Part shown: one piece after another, positions 33,650 to 42,445 of the stretch | Position numbering within the stretch: position 1 is the stretch's first letter | Layout of the letters: the number at the start of each line of letters is the position of its first letter | DNA from: Bacillus cereus | Lineage (GTDB): Bacteria; Bacillota; Bacilli; Bacillales; Bacillaceae_G | Reading direction: 5' to 3' | Length of the DNA: 64,000 nucleotides | Assembly (NCBI RefSeq): GCF_002584535.1 | Contig: NZ_NUOT01000061.1 | Location: 44,506 to 108,505 of the forward strand | Translations under genes and position numbers: made by a program | Notes under the pieces: generated by a model | The model's input: only the letters and a program-made list of their open reading frames with translations | What the model was told of the DNA's origin: nothing | Database searches by the model: none

Positions 33650-33802
33650 ATTATAAAAAAATTACACAATAAAAAAGAGGTGGAAGGTAGTTTATATTGA
33701 ATGTTAGGGAGGAGAGATTATTAATCTCTTTAACACTTTTTATTTCCTTACAATACTAAATGTTGTATTAAAAAAATTTAATTTTGAAAGGAGTCAATAA
33801 AT

Positions 33803-35335
33803 ATGAGAATGAGAAAACGAATAGGGAATAAGTTTTTACTCGTTAGTACAATTTGTATGATAAGTGTTCCTTTTGTTTCACATGCTGAGGAAGAAATTTC
33901 ACCTACAAATTTTGCTATTTCTTCAAGTCTGTATGAGGGGGGGAATACAGATGTATTGAAAACAAGTTTTTATCCCAATACATATAATAATCCGTTCAAC
34001 CATCCATTCACCTCAATGTTAAAAGAGTCAAACTCAAATATGAAAGAAATAGACAATGCGGATGATGAAAATCCTGTTATATCTACTACTCTTAAATTTA
34101 TCCGTTATATGCATACTGAAAATTATAAATCTGCATTTGATTTAACTTCTCGCTCTTTACAGAAGATAATATCTGAAGAATGGCTGGAGAGTTATTGGAA
34201 GGCACTCCCGGTACAATTACAAGCAGGTTCTTTTATTGGCATTGGAGAGGTAAAACAAAAAGAGACAAATTCCGTTCATACAAATGTAGAGATTGGATTG
34301 GTTTTTGAAAAATTTACTGTGCCTTTACTAATTAAATTAGATCCATCTGGAAAAATAGATGACTTTCAACTTAGTATGTCGTATCGTACTGTTGCAGAGC
34401 GACCATCATATAGTAAGCCGGAATCATTTGTTGAAAAAGAAGTAGTAGTCGGAAGTGGCGCGTTTCCATTACCAGGAACATTGTCTGTTCCAAAGGGAGA
34501 GGGGCCGTTCCCAGCGGTAATTCTTGTTCAAGGATCTGGAGCAAGTGATCAGGATGAAACTGCGTTTGCTTTAAAACCATTTCGCGATTTAGCTGAAGGT
34601 CTTGCTTCGAAGGGAATTGCTGTTCTTCGTTATAATAAAAGAACATATGAACATGGATTGAAGACACAATTTAGTCCTTTTTATACAGTTGATAAAGAGA
34701 CAACGGATGATGCACTTCTTGCAACTCGTTTTCTTCAAAATGAATCTATGATAGATAAGAATCAAATTTATATTCTTGGCCATAGTCAAGGTGGAATGAT
34801 GGTTCCAAAAATGATCGAAAAAGACCAAAATCAAAATATTGCTGGAGCAATTGTGATGGGAGGACCCGCTCGTACGATCCAAGATGTTGTTTTGGATCAG
34901 CTTGAGTATCTTTTTTCTATTGGAGGAATGAAACCTGAAGAATATAAATTTTACAAATCGCAATTTGAATTATTAAATGATCCTAATTTTTCTAGCAAAA
35001 ACCCTCCAAAAGATTTTTATTTAGGATCACCAGTATTTTGGGATTCTATCCGTAAAACTAAAGCAGCAGAAATGTCCAAAGAACAAAAGACACCTCTTCT
35101 TATTATTCAAGGAGAAAGAGACTATCAAGTTCAATCAAAAATCGAAATTCCTCTTTGGAAAGAACAATTAAAAGAACGAGATAACGTAGATTATCGACTG
35201 TATCCGAAGTTAAATCACTTCTTTACAGAAGGTGATGGGGAATTAAGTAGACCGGATGAATATTATAGTCCTGCCAATATCCCTGAGTATGTTATTAATG
35301 ATATCGCTACTTGGGTGCAAGAAAGATCGAAATAA
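33803..35335 (+). CDS. secreted alpha/beta hydrolase with N-terminal DUF3887 domain
   Basis: 510 residues. Signal peptide with cleavage near SHA-EEE (residue 28). Residues about 90-190 form a small cystatin-like/DUF3887 domain (TLKFIRYMHTENYKSAFDL, LVFEKFTVPLLIKLD), and the rest is an alpha/beta hydrolase: nucleophile elbow G-H-S-Q-G-G near residue 328, an acidic residue in GERDYQV near 443 and histidine in KLNHFFTEGDG near 475. It is therefore an exported esterase or peptidase. AAAGGAG precedes ATG. The same domain pair is common in Bacillus extracellular hydrolases, but the substrate is not known. Confidence 0.85.
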   Translation: MRMRKRIGNKFLLVSTICMISVPFVSHAEEEISPTNFAISSSLYEGGNTDVLKTSFYPNTYNNPFNHPFTSMLKESNSNMKEIDNADDENPVISTTLKFIRYMHTENYKSAFDLTSRSLQKIISEEWLESYWKALPVQLQAGSFIGIGEVKQKETNSVHTNVEIGLVFEKFTVPLLIKLDPSGKIDDFQLSMSYRTVAERPSYSKPESFVEKEVVVGSGAFPLPGTLSVPKGEGPFPAVILVQGSGASDQDETAFALKPFRDLAEGLASKGIAVLRYNKRTYEHGLKTQFSPFYTVDKETTDDALLATRFLQNESMIDKNQIYILGHSQGGMMVPKMIEKDQNQNIAGAIVMGGPARTIQDVVLDQLEYLFSIGGMKPEEYKFYKSQFELLNDPNFSSKNPPKDFYLGSPVFWDSIRKTKAAEMSKEQKTPLLIIQGERDYQVQSKIEIPLWKEQLKERDNVDYRLYPKLNHFFTEGDGELSRPDEYYSPANIPEYVINDIATWVQERSK

Positions 35336-35449
35336 GAATAGGGACAGTATCATTTAATTACGATTTTCTACATGTAAGATAAAATCATTTTTAAAATACC
35401 AACTTTTGGATAGGAAAAGAACAAGAAGTAGTACAAAAGGCTAATTTGA

Positions 35450-35480
35450 AAATCCCGCTAATTTACAAATAGCGGGATTT
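35450..35480. terminator. bidirectional terminator
   Basis: AAATCCCGCTA (35450-35460) and TAGCGGGATTT (35470-35480); 11 bp, 9-base loop. After it (35481-35690) I see no convincing gene; VGLRCFLGMLL in one frame may be a membrane-protein scrap. Confidence 0.8.
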
Positions 35481-35696
35481 GTCATTTCTTTATACAAATC
35501 TAGATCTCTATTGTCAAGTATAGCCTTGTTTTTTTGTTTACTTTTTAGTACTAGTAGGATTAAGATGTTTTTTAGGAATGTTATTATTTGCATGCATATA
35601 CACGATAATTTGGTGGAAGTGAGAAACATGCTAAAAAACAAGAAAATTTGCTTAGTAATATAGAAGAAAGATAGAAAAAAGAAAGGGATGAGAGTT

Positions 35697-36464
35697 TTGA
35701 AGAAACTTGATGTGCTTTTAATGGTACTCAGCTTCCTGTTCCCAATTGCAGGTATTATGAAAAAAATTCCTCTTGAATTGTCATTTTATTTAGGAGGACT
35801 GTTGTTTTTCACGAGCTTTGGAAGCTATTATGCAAAACGAATGTATTCACGAATATGTAGTTGGCTCGCTTACACTATATTTATCACATTCTTGCTCTCA
35901 ATTTGGAACCAATACGTAACAACTAGCTCGTTACTAGCAAACGCAAAAATCGCTGCATGTATTGCGGTAATTCCACTTATACTCCGATTCCGTACCTATG
36001 CAATTACTTTAGGATTACTGACATTATGGGGTGGTTTATTGTGGGATATAAAACAAACCCAATCATTAGCTGTTCTTGGACGTGTTCTGAACTTATTAAC
36101 TTCAGAAAGACTGTATCTACTCTTACTAGTAGTCGGATTTATACTTGGTGGGTTGTTTGCCAACATGCTAAAGCGTGGTAGTATCAATGAAAAACAAGAA
36201 ACAACAAATCTATTCAAACAAAAAAAGAAACGAATTAAACCGAATTTTAAAATTCGCATTCCGAGTTTACCAAGATTGAAAGTGAAGATACCAAAGTTCA
36301 GTAGAAAATCTTCTAACCCAAAAGAAGCACGTACGTATGAACCAAATCGTAAAGAAAGAGTGCCAATGTATCATACAACGCAAACGGAGCATCAACATCA
36401 TGAAATAGAAACAACGCAAGGTCAAACAAGAATGGAACGAAGAAGAAATCGTTATAATGCGTAG
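35697..36464 (+). CDS. membrane protein with long basic tail, unknown
   Basis: About 255 residues from TTG 35697, which has AAAGGG 9 bases upstream; ATG 35688 abuts that site and is less likely. Residues 1-155 hold five to six membrane helices. Residues 165-255 are a soluble tail, very basic then rich in proline, histidine and charged residues (KKKRIKPNFKIRIPSLPRLKV, HHEIETTQGQTRMERRRNRY). I recognise no family. Such a tail suggests binding to nucleic acid, phospholipid or cell-wall polymer, an inference only. A terminator follows. Confidence 0.7.
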   Translation: MKKLDVLLMVLSFLFPIAGIMKKIPLELSFYLGGLLFFTSFGSYYAKRMYSRICSWLAYTIFITFLLSIWNQYVTTSSLLANAKIAACIAVIPLILRFRTYAITLGLLTLWGGLLWDIKQTQSLAVLGRVLNLLTSERLYLLLLVVGFILGGLFANMLKRGSINEKQETTNLFKQKKKRIKPNFKIRIPSLPRLKVKIPKFSRKSSNPKEARTYEPNRKERVPMYHTTQTEHQHHEIETTQGQTRMERRRNRYNA

Positions 36465-36487
36465 AGGAGATTCCTAGACAAATATTT

Positions 36488-36534
36488 AAAAACGCAATGC
36501 CCTATTTTATGATGAAAGGGTACTGCGTTTTTTT
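36488..36534 (+). terminator. terminator hairpin
   Basis: AAAAACGCA (36488-36496) and TGCGTTTTT with extra Ts (36524-36534), long inner loop with CCT/AGGG pairing. Confidence 0.75.
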
Positions 36535-36649
36535 AATTACGTATATTAGATAGATTCTGATGAAAAAAGTGATTGAATTTTCAGATTTTATTGACAAAAC
36601 ATAAACAATCCGATAATATCATACTTAAATTTAAATAATAAAAATCGTT

Positions 36650-36932
36650 GACTAAGAAAAGTACGTTTAATTGATGCGTTACAGAGAGCTGGAGATGGTG
36701 CGATCCAGTACGATAGATTATACTGAATGGGCTTAGGAGAGGTACGTTGAAACGTTAGGAGTATGCGACCCGGGTTCCGCCGTTATAAGGATGAGGATAT
36801 CGAATTTGTTTTTCCGTATCCAAAAACGAAAGGGTTCTTAGTCTATGTGACAAAGAATCAAAAGAGGTGGCACCACGGTATAATCGTATATATCGCCCTC
36901 TACATGCTTTAATGCATGTAGGGGGCTTTTTG
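36650..36932 (+). promoter_or_regulatory. tryptophan T-box leader of orphan trpB
   Basis: The T-box string AGAGGTGGCACCACGG is at 36863-36878. Stem I shows the AGAGAG bulge near 36686, a CTGG/CCAG apical stem and the specifier TGG (Trp) at 36728-36730 in the context CTGAATGGGC. The terminator is GCCCTCTACATGC (36895-36907) against GCATGTAGGGGGC (36914-36926) plus Ts. Uncharged tRNA-Trp should induce trpB. Confidence 0.95.
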
Positions 36933-36984
36933 CGTTCACACGCTTTTTTTATTCAACAATTAATAACTAAAGGGAGGAAGTAAC

Positions 36985-38175
36985 ATGAATTTATTACATG
37001 CGGAAAATGGATATTTTGGAAAATTCGGAGGTAGTTTTGTACCAGAACAACTACAAGAGGCTTTAATTCATCTAGAGGATGCATTTAATCAATATAAAGA
37101 TGATCCAGAGTTTATAAAAGAATATGAATACTATCTCAAAGAATATGTAGGGCGGCCTAATCCACTTTACTATGCAAAGCGTTTGAGTGAAGAAATTGGT
37201 GGTGCAAAAATCTATTTGAAAAGAGAAGATCTTAATCATACTGGAGCACATAAAATTAACAATGTATTAGGACAAATTTTACTCGCAAAGAGAATGGGAG
37301 CAAAACGTATCATTGCAGAGACTGGAGCGGGACAGCATGGAGTGGCTACAGCTACTGCATGCGCTATGTTCGGAATAGATTGCACGATTTATATGGGAGG
37401 AATGGATACAGGACGTCAACAATTAAATGTATTTCGTATGGAATTATTAGGAGCAAAGGTAATTGCTGTACAAGAAGGGGGACGCACTCTGAAAGAAGCA
37501 GTAGATGCGGCGCTTGAAGATTACGCTCAAAACTATGAAAGTACATTTTATTTATTAGGTTCTGCACTGGGACCACATCCGTATCCAACAATTGTTCGTC
37601 ATTTCCAAGCGGTAATTGGAAGAGAAGCAAGAGCACAGCACATTGAAAAAGAACAACGTCTACCTGATTATTTGGTTGCTTGTGTAGGTGGTGGAAGTAA
37701 TGCGATTGGTTTATTTGCCCCATTTTATAATGATAAAGAAGTAAATATGGTAGGTGTTGAACCAGGTGGTAAAGGGATTGAAACAGGTATGCATGTAGCA
37801 CCACTTACAGCAGGAGAGCCTGGTATTATCCACGGATTTAAGTGTTATATGATGAAAGACGAGAATGGAGAAATTGCAGATGCACACTCCATTGCCGCGG
37901 GATTGGACTATCAAGGTGTTGGACCAGAGCATAGTTATTATAAAGAAACAGGTCGTGCAGAATATGTAACAATTAATGATAACGAAGCGATAGAAGCGTT
38001 TCATAAATTGTCTCGTGTAGAAGGTATTATTCCTGCATTAGAAAGTTCCCATGCAGTGGCGTATGCAATGAAATTAGCAGCAACTTTACGAAACGATCAA
38101 AGTATTATTGTTAATTTATCAGGACGCGGTGATAAAGATGTACAACAAGTGTTTGAAATGAATAATCGAAAATAA
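36985..38175 (+). CDS. trpB: tryptophan synthase beta chain
   Basis: Makes tryptophan from serine and indole with PLP. 396 residues: [15 protein letters not shown] near 79-93 carries the Schiff-base lysine, [12 protein letters not shown] near 112, the phosphate loop GGGSNAIG near 230 and the E in GVEPGG near 254. Length and the HTGAHKINN context are those of the ordinary TrpB1 type. No trpA or other trp gene adjoins it, so it is an orphan copy, and the T-box in front gives it tryptophan-specific control separate from a main trp operon that would be elsewhere. GGAGG precedes ATG by 6 bases. Confidence 0.95.
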   Translation: MNLLHAENGYFGKFGGSFVPEQLQEALIHLEDAFNQYKDDPEFIKEYEYYLKEYVGRPNPLYYAKRLSEEIGGAKIYLKREDLNHTGAHKINNVLGQILLAKRMGAKRIIAETGAGQHGVATATACAMFGIDCTIYMGGMDTGRQQLNVFRMELLGAKVIAVQEGGRTLKEAVDAALEDYAQNYESTFYLLGSALGPHPYPTIVRHFQAVIGREARAQHIEKEQRLPDYLVACVGGGSNAIGLFAPFYNDKEVNMVGVEPGGKGIETGMHVAPLTAGEPGIIHGFKCYMMKDENGEIADAHSIAAGLDYQGVGPEHSYYKETGRAEYVTINDNEAIEAFHKLSRVEGIIPALESSHAVAYAMKLAATLRNDQSIIVNLSGRGDKDVQQVFEMNNRK

Positions 38176-38194
38176 ATGTATGTCGAAGGATTTA

Positions 38195-38236
38195 AAAAGC
38201 GATTTTCGGTTCAGTTTTGGGCAGAAAATCGCTTTT
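38195..38236 (+). terminator. terminator of trpB
   Basis: AAAAGCGATTTTC (38195-38207) and GAAAATCGCTTTT (38224-38236), 13-bp perfect stem. Confidence 0.88.
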
Positions 38237-38431
38237 CTATGTGTTTTTTTCTTGTGAATTTAGCATACTTACATTTATCCTGCATTAACGAGCATTTGGT
38301 TCAACTAATAATTAAGGCCCCTCTCTGATTAAAGTTTCACTTTATTGTACGGCCTTAAAATAGGTTGCTAAGTATTATTTTATTTAATATTCTTAAGTGG
38401 GGAAGAGAATACATTGTTGGAGGTGTTAATA

Positions 38432-38848
38432 TTGCTTATTATCATCGCTATATCAGCATGTCTTTTAATGTGTATTAGTATATTGCATGTTTACTGGGCA
38501 TTTGGCGGAAAATGGGGGATAAATGCAGTGATTCCAACTGAGTCAGGAGAAAAAACTTTCACTCCTGGAATGGGTATGACATTATTAGTTGCGCTCTTAT
38601 TAAGCATTGCAGCTTTATTTTTACTATGGGAGATAGAAATAATTCCTTCATTTATCCCTCAAATGATCATTCGAAGTGGTTCTTGGATTTGTATGTTGGT
38701 GTTTGGATTAAGAGTGGTTGGAGAATTTAATTATTTTGGCATCTTTAAAAAGAAAAAAGATACGTATTTTGCTAAAATGGACAGCATGTTGTTTATTCCA
38801 CTATGTGCTTTTTTATCTTTTTCATTCTTTTTAGCTATTATTTCATAA
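38432..38848 (+). CDS. DUF3995 membrane protein
   Basis: 138 residues from TTG 38432, which has GGAGGTG 6 bases upstream; the TTG at 38414 precedes that site. Four membrane helices. The string HVYWAFGGKWGINAVIP near residue 20 and LRVVGEFNYFG near 96 are characteristic of DUF3995. No function is known. It stands alone. Confidence 0.85.
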   Translation: MLIIIAISACLLMCISILHVYWAFGGKWGINAVIPTESGEKTFTPGMGMTLLVALLLSIAALFLLWEIEIIPSFIPQMIIRSGSWICMLVFGLRVVGEFNYFGIFKKKKDTYFAKMDSMLFIPLCAFLSFSFFLAIIS

Positions 38849-38917
38849 AAAAACAAAGAGGCTATTTTATATATGTTACACTAAACATTATAGCATTTTA
38901 TGAATAGAGGGAAATAA

Positions 38918-39949
38918 ATGATAGAAACAATAGAAAAAATAAAAAAAGTCGTCAATGAAATGCAAGAAGATGAAGCGAAAGAGTTACTTCAAGGTATTTT
39001 AGTGCAATTAGATTTGTTAAAAAATAATTACAACGAAGACTCATTTACATATTTAACGAGCATTCCGAACGAATTGATAGATAATAAATTGCATAAGAAA
39101 AATATATCCGAGAGCACGCACATTCATATTACTTTTGGGGAATCTAGTGCAGGTTGTTTAAAGTACATGTTAAAGAAAAAGAAATTGCAGCAAGAGTATG
39201 TTATTTCATTTTCAGAGTTTTTTTCGATTGGTCCAATCAATCAGCTGGAGACAATCGCTGGACAACATTTGAGACAGCAATGGTTATCGAAAAACTTAAA
39301 TTTAGAAGATTTATATTTTGAAGAAGAATATTTACCAAAGTTTATTCAATCATTAAAAGAACTACAGTCTATTCCAAGGGATACGCCAATTACGATTTGG
39401 AGTGGAGAGAATGCAAATGAACATGTTGGACTATGTTTTGCAATTGTTCATTTGAGAAATAAGAAAAATATTCGAATCATTAATACAGCAGAGGCTCATA
39501 AAGAGTTGTTTCAAAAAGAGAATGAAATTTATGGGATTCACGGGACGAGTGCGTTAACGCCCGAGCAGCTAGCAACAATTTATGAGACGTATGAGAAGGG
39601 TACAGTACTTACTGAAAAATCGCGACAACAATTTGAACAAGAATGGCAGCGGTTTTCTGAAACGAAAAATTTATTACGAATTTGGGAAAATCATAAAGTT
39701 TCATCTGTGCAAGAAACTTACTTCGATTCTTTTATCATTGAATGTGCAAAGAACCTGGAGAGAGAAAGAGCAGAAGAACAATTTTATAAATCAGCGAGGC
39801 TTATTGGAGAAGTTCTTGGTCAGATAGAACAGTCAGTTGGCGATGTTTTTCTTGAATATCGTTTGCGTACGTTAATTAAACAAGGTGTATTCGAAATGGA
39901 AGGGACTTTGGAAGCGATGCGCTATTATAGTGTTCGGTTAAAAAAGTGA
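38918..39949 (+). CDS. DUF1835/DUF3658 domain protein
   Basis: 343 residues. Residues about 66-190 fit DUF1835 (HITFGESSAGCLKYML, SEFFSIGPI, WSGENANEHVGLCF), and about 215-330 fit DUF3658 (LTPEQLATIYETYEKG and RLRTLIKQGVFEMEG). The pair is common in Bacillus as a cytoplasmic protein of unknown role. AGAGGGAAATAA precedes the ATG. Terminator downstream. Confidence 0.85.
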   Translation: MIETIEKIKKVVNEMQEDEAKELLQGILVQLDLLKNNYNEDSFTYLTSIPNELIDNKLHKKNISESTHIHITFGESSAGCLKYMLKKKKLQQEYVISFSEFFSIGPINQLETIAGQHLRQQWLSKNLNLEDLYFEEEYLPKFIQSLKELQSIPRDTPITIWSGENANEHVGLCFAIVHLRNKKNIRIINTAEAHKELFQKENEIYGIHGTSALTPEQLATIYETYEKGTVLTEKSRQQFEQEWQRFSETKNLLRIWENHKVSSVQETYFDSFIIECAKNLERERAEEQFYKSARLIGEVLGQIEQSVGDVFLEYRLRTLIKQGVFEMEGTLEAMRYYSVRLKK

Positions 39950-40009
39950 CAAACATTAGGTGCTGTTTCGAATGTAGTGTAGGTAATGTATACTGGTTAA
40001 TTAATAGTA

Positions 40010-40045
40010 AAAAAGTGCTTATGTCATGTCACATAGGCACTTTTT
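40010..40045 (+). terminator. terminator of the DUF1835 gene
   Basis: AAAAAGTGCTTATGT (40010-40024) and ACATAGGCACTTTTT (40031-40045), one T.G pair, T-run. The following 220 bases hold a palindrome (40264-40281) but no gene. Confidence 0.88.
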
Positions 40046-40263
40046 TTGTATACAGAAGTTTTTATATTAGATATCGTATTGACGTTTGAATTTAAAAATC
40101 TCTGTGCTTTATAAAAAGTTTAATCAAAGCTCATTTCGACCTCTTTGATTTAAGAGATAAAGTTTTACATCTTTTTTACTTCAAGAAGAGAAGAGTGGTT
40201 GATTGAATCCTTAAATCTCTCCGCGTTATTTTGGGCTACATAAATAAGCTACATATAAAAGCA

Positions 40264-40281
40264 ATCCAACATATGTTGGAT
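40264..40281. promoter_or_regulatory. 18-bp perfect palindrome before the tyrosine-rich protein
   Basis: ATCCAACATATGTTGGAT is fully symmetric and lies 31 bases upstream of the start codon at 40313, a typical place for a regulator site. No known protein can be matched to it. Confidence 0.4.
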
Positions 40282-40312
40282 AAAGTAATAAATCATAGGA
40301 GGTGATTTTGTT

Positions 40313-40729
40313 ATGTATAATCAACAAACTTATTTTCCATATGTAGATTATAATCAAACAACATACTATAATCCGCAAATTTCTGGCTATGAAACATCTG
40401 ATGAAATGAGGGATGTGGAACTTGAGGAATATCGACCTGATGATGCAGAAGATGCACCCACGTCACCACCACCATCTCAAGCTCCTTCTGTACCATCAAC
40501 GTTCGCTGCTCCTGCACAAAGCGGTAATATAAAATCATGGATGTGTAATTGTTTAGGGAGATGGGGATACTTACGTTTACACCGACCAGGTCCGTTTGGA
40601 AGAGATTTATGGTTTTTCCCAACTGAGGTAAGAAGAAATGGAGTATCAGGTTACACATGGCGAGCTGGTCGTCGCCAAAAAGTTAGTTATCGATATCAAC
40701 AAATTAGTAATTTCATGTGCTTTGCTTAG
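40313..40729 (+). CDS. tyrosine- and arginine-rich small protein, possible spore-coat type
   Basis: 138 residues. N-terminal third rich in Tyr, Gln and Asn (MYNQQTYFPYVDYNQ), then an acidic stretch, a Pro/Ser/Ala linker (about 46-70), and a basic aromatic C-terminal domain (GRWGYLRLHRPGPFGRD, YRYQQISNF) with three cysteines. No membrane helix or signal peptide. AGGAGGTGA lies 9 bases before ATG. The composition recalls Bacillus spore-coat or exosporium proteins, but I do not recognise the family, so sporulation is only a guess. Confidence 0.6.
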   Translation: MYNQQTYFPYVDYNQTTYYNPQISGYETSDEMRDVELEEYRPDDAEDAPTSPPPSQAPSVPSTFAAPAQSGNIKSWMCNCLGRWGYLRLHRPGPFGRDLWFFPTEVRRNGVSGYTWRAGRRQKVSYRYQQISNFMCFA

Positions 40730-40758
40730 CAAAAAATAAACTAAGAAAAAAGAATTTT

Positions 40759-40802
40759 AGCAGGTGAGAGGAAAATACTTTCTTCTTGCCTGCTTTTTTT
40801 GA
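40759..40802 (+). terminator. terminator hairpin
   Basis: AGCAGG (40759-40764) and CCTGCT (40789-40794) with inner GAGAGGAAAA/TTTCTTCTT pairing and a 7-T tail. Confidence 0.75.
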
Positions 40803-40935
40803 AAATGCCATTATTTAATTGTTTTTCAATATATAAAGTAAGATCATAACAAAAAATTTACAATTTTCTTATTTTTGTTAAGTTATAATTTATATTGAAT
40901 TGATTTTTACAAATACATGAAAGTGGGGGAGTGCA

Positions 40936-42171
40936 ATGTCTTTAAAAAACAAGGTTGGTAGAAAAATAGAAGATGGTATTCATTTAGCTTCTGCAGATTT
41001 TAAAGAAGATGCTTATGAGATTTATAAAGAATCACGTAAATTACAACCTATTTTATTCGTATGTAAGAGTGAATTGTGGACAGAATGGCTTATTACAAGA
41101 TATGAAGATGCATTACCACTTTTAAAGGATTCTCGCTTGAAAAAAAATCCCGAAAATGTATTTTCTCAAGAGGGGTTAAAACCATTTCATTCTCTTGAGA
41201 ATAGTGACTATTTAACGAAGCATATGTTAAATTCAGATTCACCTGATCATAGTCGTTTGCGAGCACTTGTTCAAAAAGCGTTTACTCCTAAAATGATTTC
41301 ACAATTAGATGAACGTATTCAGAATATCGCAGATACTTTATTAGACCGAGTAGAACATACAAATTCTCTGAACCTTGTGAATGATTATGCATTCCCATTA
41401 CCTATCAATGTAATTAGTGAAATGCTCGGTATTCCAAAAGAAGATCAAGAAAAGTTTAGAGTGTGGTCACATGAGGTAATTGCTTCACCTGAAACGCCAG
41501 AAGAAATAAAGGATAATGAAATGAAATTATCTGAATTTATTACATATCTTCAATATTTGGTTGATGTGAAAAGAAAAGAGCCGAAAGAAGACTTAGTTAG
41601 TGCATTAATTCAAGCTGAAAGTGAAGGAAGTAAGTTAAGTGCGCCAGAGCTTTATTCAATGATTATGTTACTTATTGTAGCCGGGCATGAAACAACTGTG
41701 AATCTAATTACAAATACTGTATTAGCTTTACTAGAGAATACAGATCAACTACAGTTATTAAAAGAAAAGCCAGAATTTATTGATTCAGCAATTGAAGAAG
41801 GATTACGTTATTATTCTCCAGTTGAAATTACGACGGCACGTTGGGCATCTGAACCTTTTGTAATTCATGATCAAGAGATTCAAAAGGGGGATATGGTAAT
41901 CATTTCACTAGCATCAGCAAATCGTGATGAGAATGTCTTTATGAATCCGGACGTATTTGATATTACGAGGGAAAATAACCGCCACATTGCATTTGGACAT
42001 GGAAGTCATTTTTGTTTAGGAGCACCGCTTGCTCGTTTAGAAGCAAAAATTGCAATTGCTACATTGCTAAAACGTATGCCTAATATACAAATAAAAGGTG
42101 AGCGAGAAAAAATTAAGTGGCAGGGGAATTATTTAATGCGATCTTTAGAGGAATTACCATTATCTTTCTAG
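40936..42171 (+). CDS. cytochrome P450 (CYP107-like)
   Basis: 411 residues, soluble bacterial P450. Haem-binding FGHGSHFCLGAPLARLEA near residues 354-371 with the proximal cysteine, I-helix AGHETT near 249 and the K-helix E-x-x-R in EEGLRY near 286. Class I/CYP107-type P450s use ferredoxin partners, and none is encoded here. GTGGGGG lies close upstream of the ATG. It is followed after 274 bases by the MFS/Vat pair, and a second P450 lies at 45872; the two share the C-terminal motif and differ elsewhere. The substrate is unknown. Confidence 0.93.
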   Translation: MSLKNKVGRKIEDGIHLASADFKEDAYEIYKESRKLQPILFVCKSELWTEWLITRYEDALPLLKDSRLKKNPENVFSQEGLKPFHSLENSDYLTKHMLNSDSPDHSRLRALVQKAFTPKMISQLDERIQNIADTLLDRVEHTNSLNLVNDYAFPLPINVISEMLGIPKEDQEKFRVWSHEVIASPETPEEIKDNEMKLSEFITYLQYLVDVKRKEPKEDLVSALIQAESEGSKLSAPELYSMIMLLIVAGHETTVNLITNTVLALLENTDQLQLLKEKPEFIDSAIEEGLRYYSPVEITTARWASEPFVIHDQEIQKGDMVIISLASANRDENVFMNPDVFDITRENNRHIAFGHGSHFCLGAPLARLEAKIAIATLLKRMPNIQIKGEREKIKWQGNYLMRSLEELPLSF

Positions 42172-42244
42172 AATAGGTATTTGTGACATGCATATATTTT
42201 AAATTGTTCACATAGAGTATGTATGTGTAATTTTAAATCGAAAC

Positions 42245-42276
42245 GGAAGGGTGAAGACATCCCAATGATCAACTAA
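42245..42276 (+). other. possible short leader ORFs of the MFS attenuator
   Basis: GGAAGGGTGA (42245-42254) is followed by ATG ATC AAC TAA (42265-42276), a three-codon leader, and by a GTG frame (42251-42268, MKTSQ) whose TGA overlaps that ATG. Very short translated leaders are used by antibiotic-responsive attenuators; whether this one is translated is not known. Confidence 0.3.
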
Positions 42277-42323
42277 TTCTATTTTTCAAGAAATCTTCGT
42301 TAAAAAACGAAATATTCTTCTGA

Positions 42324-42445
42324 ATAGGATTAGTATGTACATTTTTATATGTAAAAGGGATGTATTTTCGCGCTGCGAATAGACCTGTCTTTTATAATAT
42401 GATTGTGCTGCCTCCTATTTAGAATGTGGAATAGGAGGCTTTTTT
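42324..42445 (+). promoter_or_regulatory. putative attenuator with terminator over the MFS ribosome binding site
   Basis: GCCTCCTATT (42410-42419) and AATAGGAGGC (42430-42439) form a perfect 10-bp stem, followed by six Ts and then the start codon at 42446. The right arm contains the gene's Shine-Dalgarno GGAGG, so the hairpin both terminates and hides the site. Upstream AATAGGA (42324-42330) repeats part of the right arm and can pair with TCCTATT (42413-42419) as an antiterminator. A TATAAT at 42393-42398 might start transcription too late for this; the promoter is unresolved. Confidence 0.65.

Noticed and set aside
35441-35641. 66-codon minus-strand ORF
   Set aside because: It overlaps the terminator at 35450-35480 and has no credible ribosome binding site.
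38316-38360. Hairpin AAGGCC...GGCCTT as a terminator
   Set aside because: Only about 6 pairs with a 30-base loop and no T-run.
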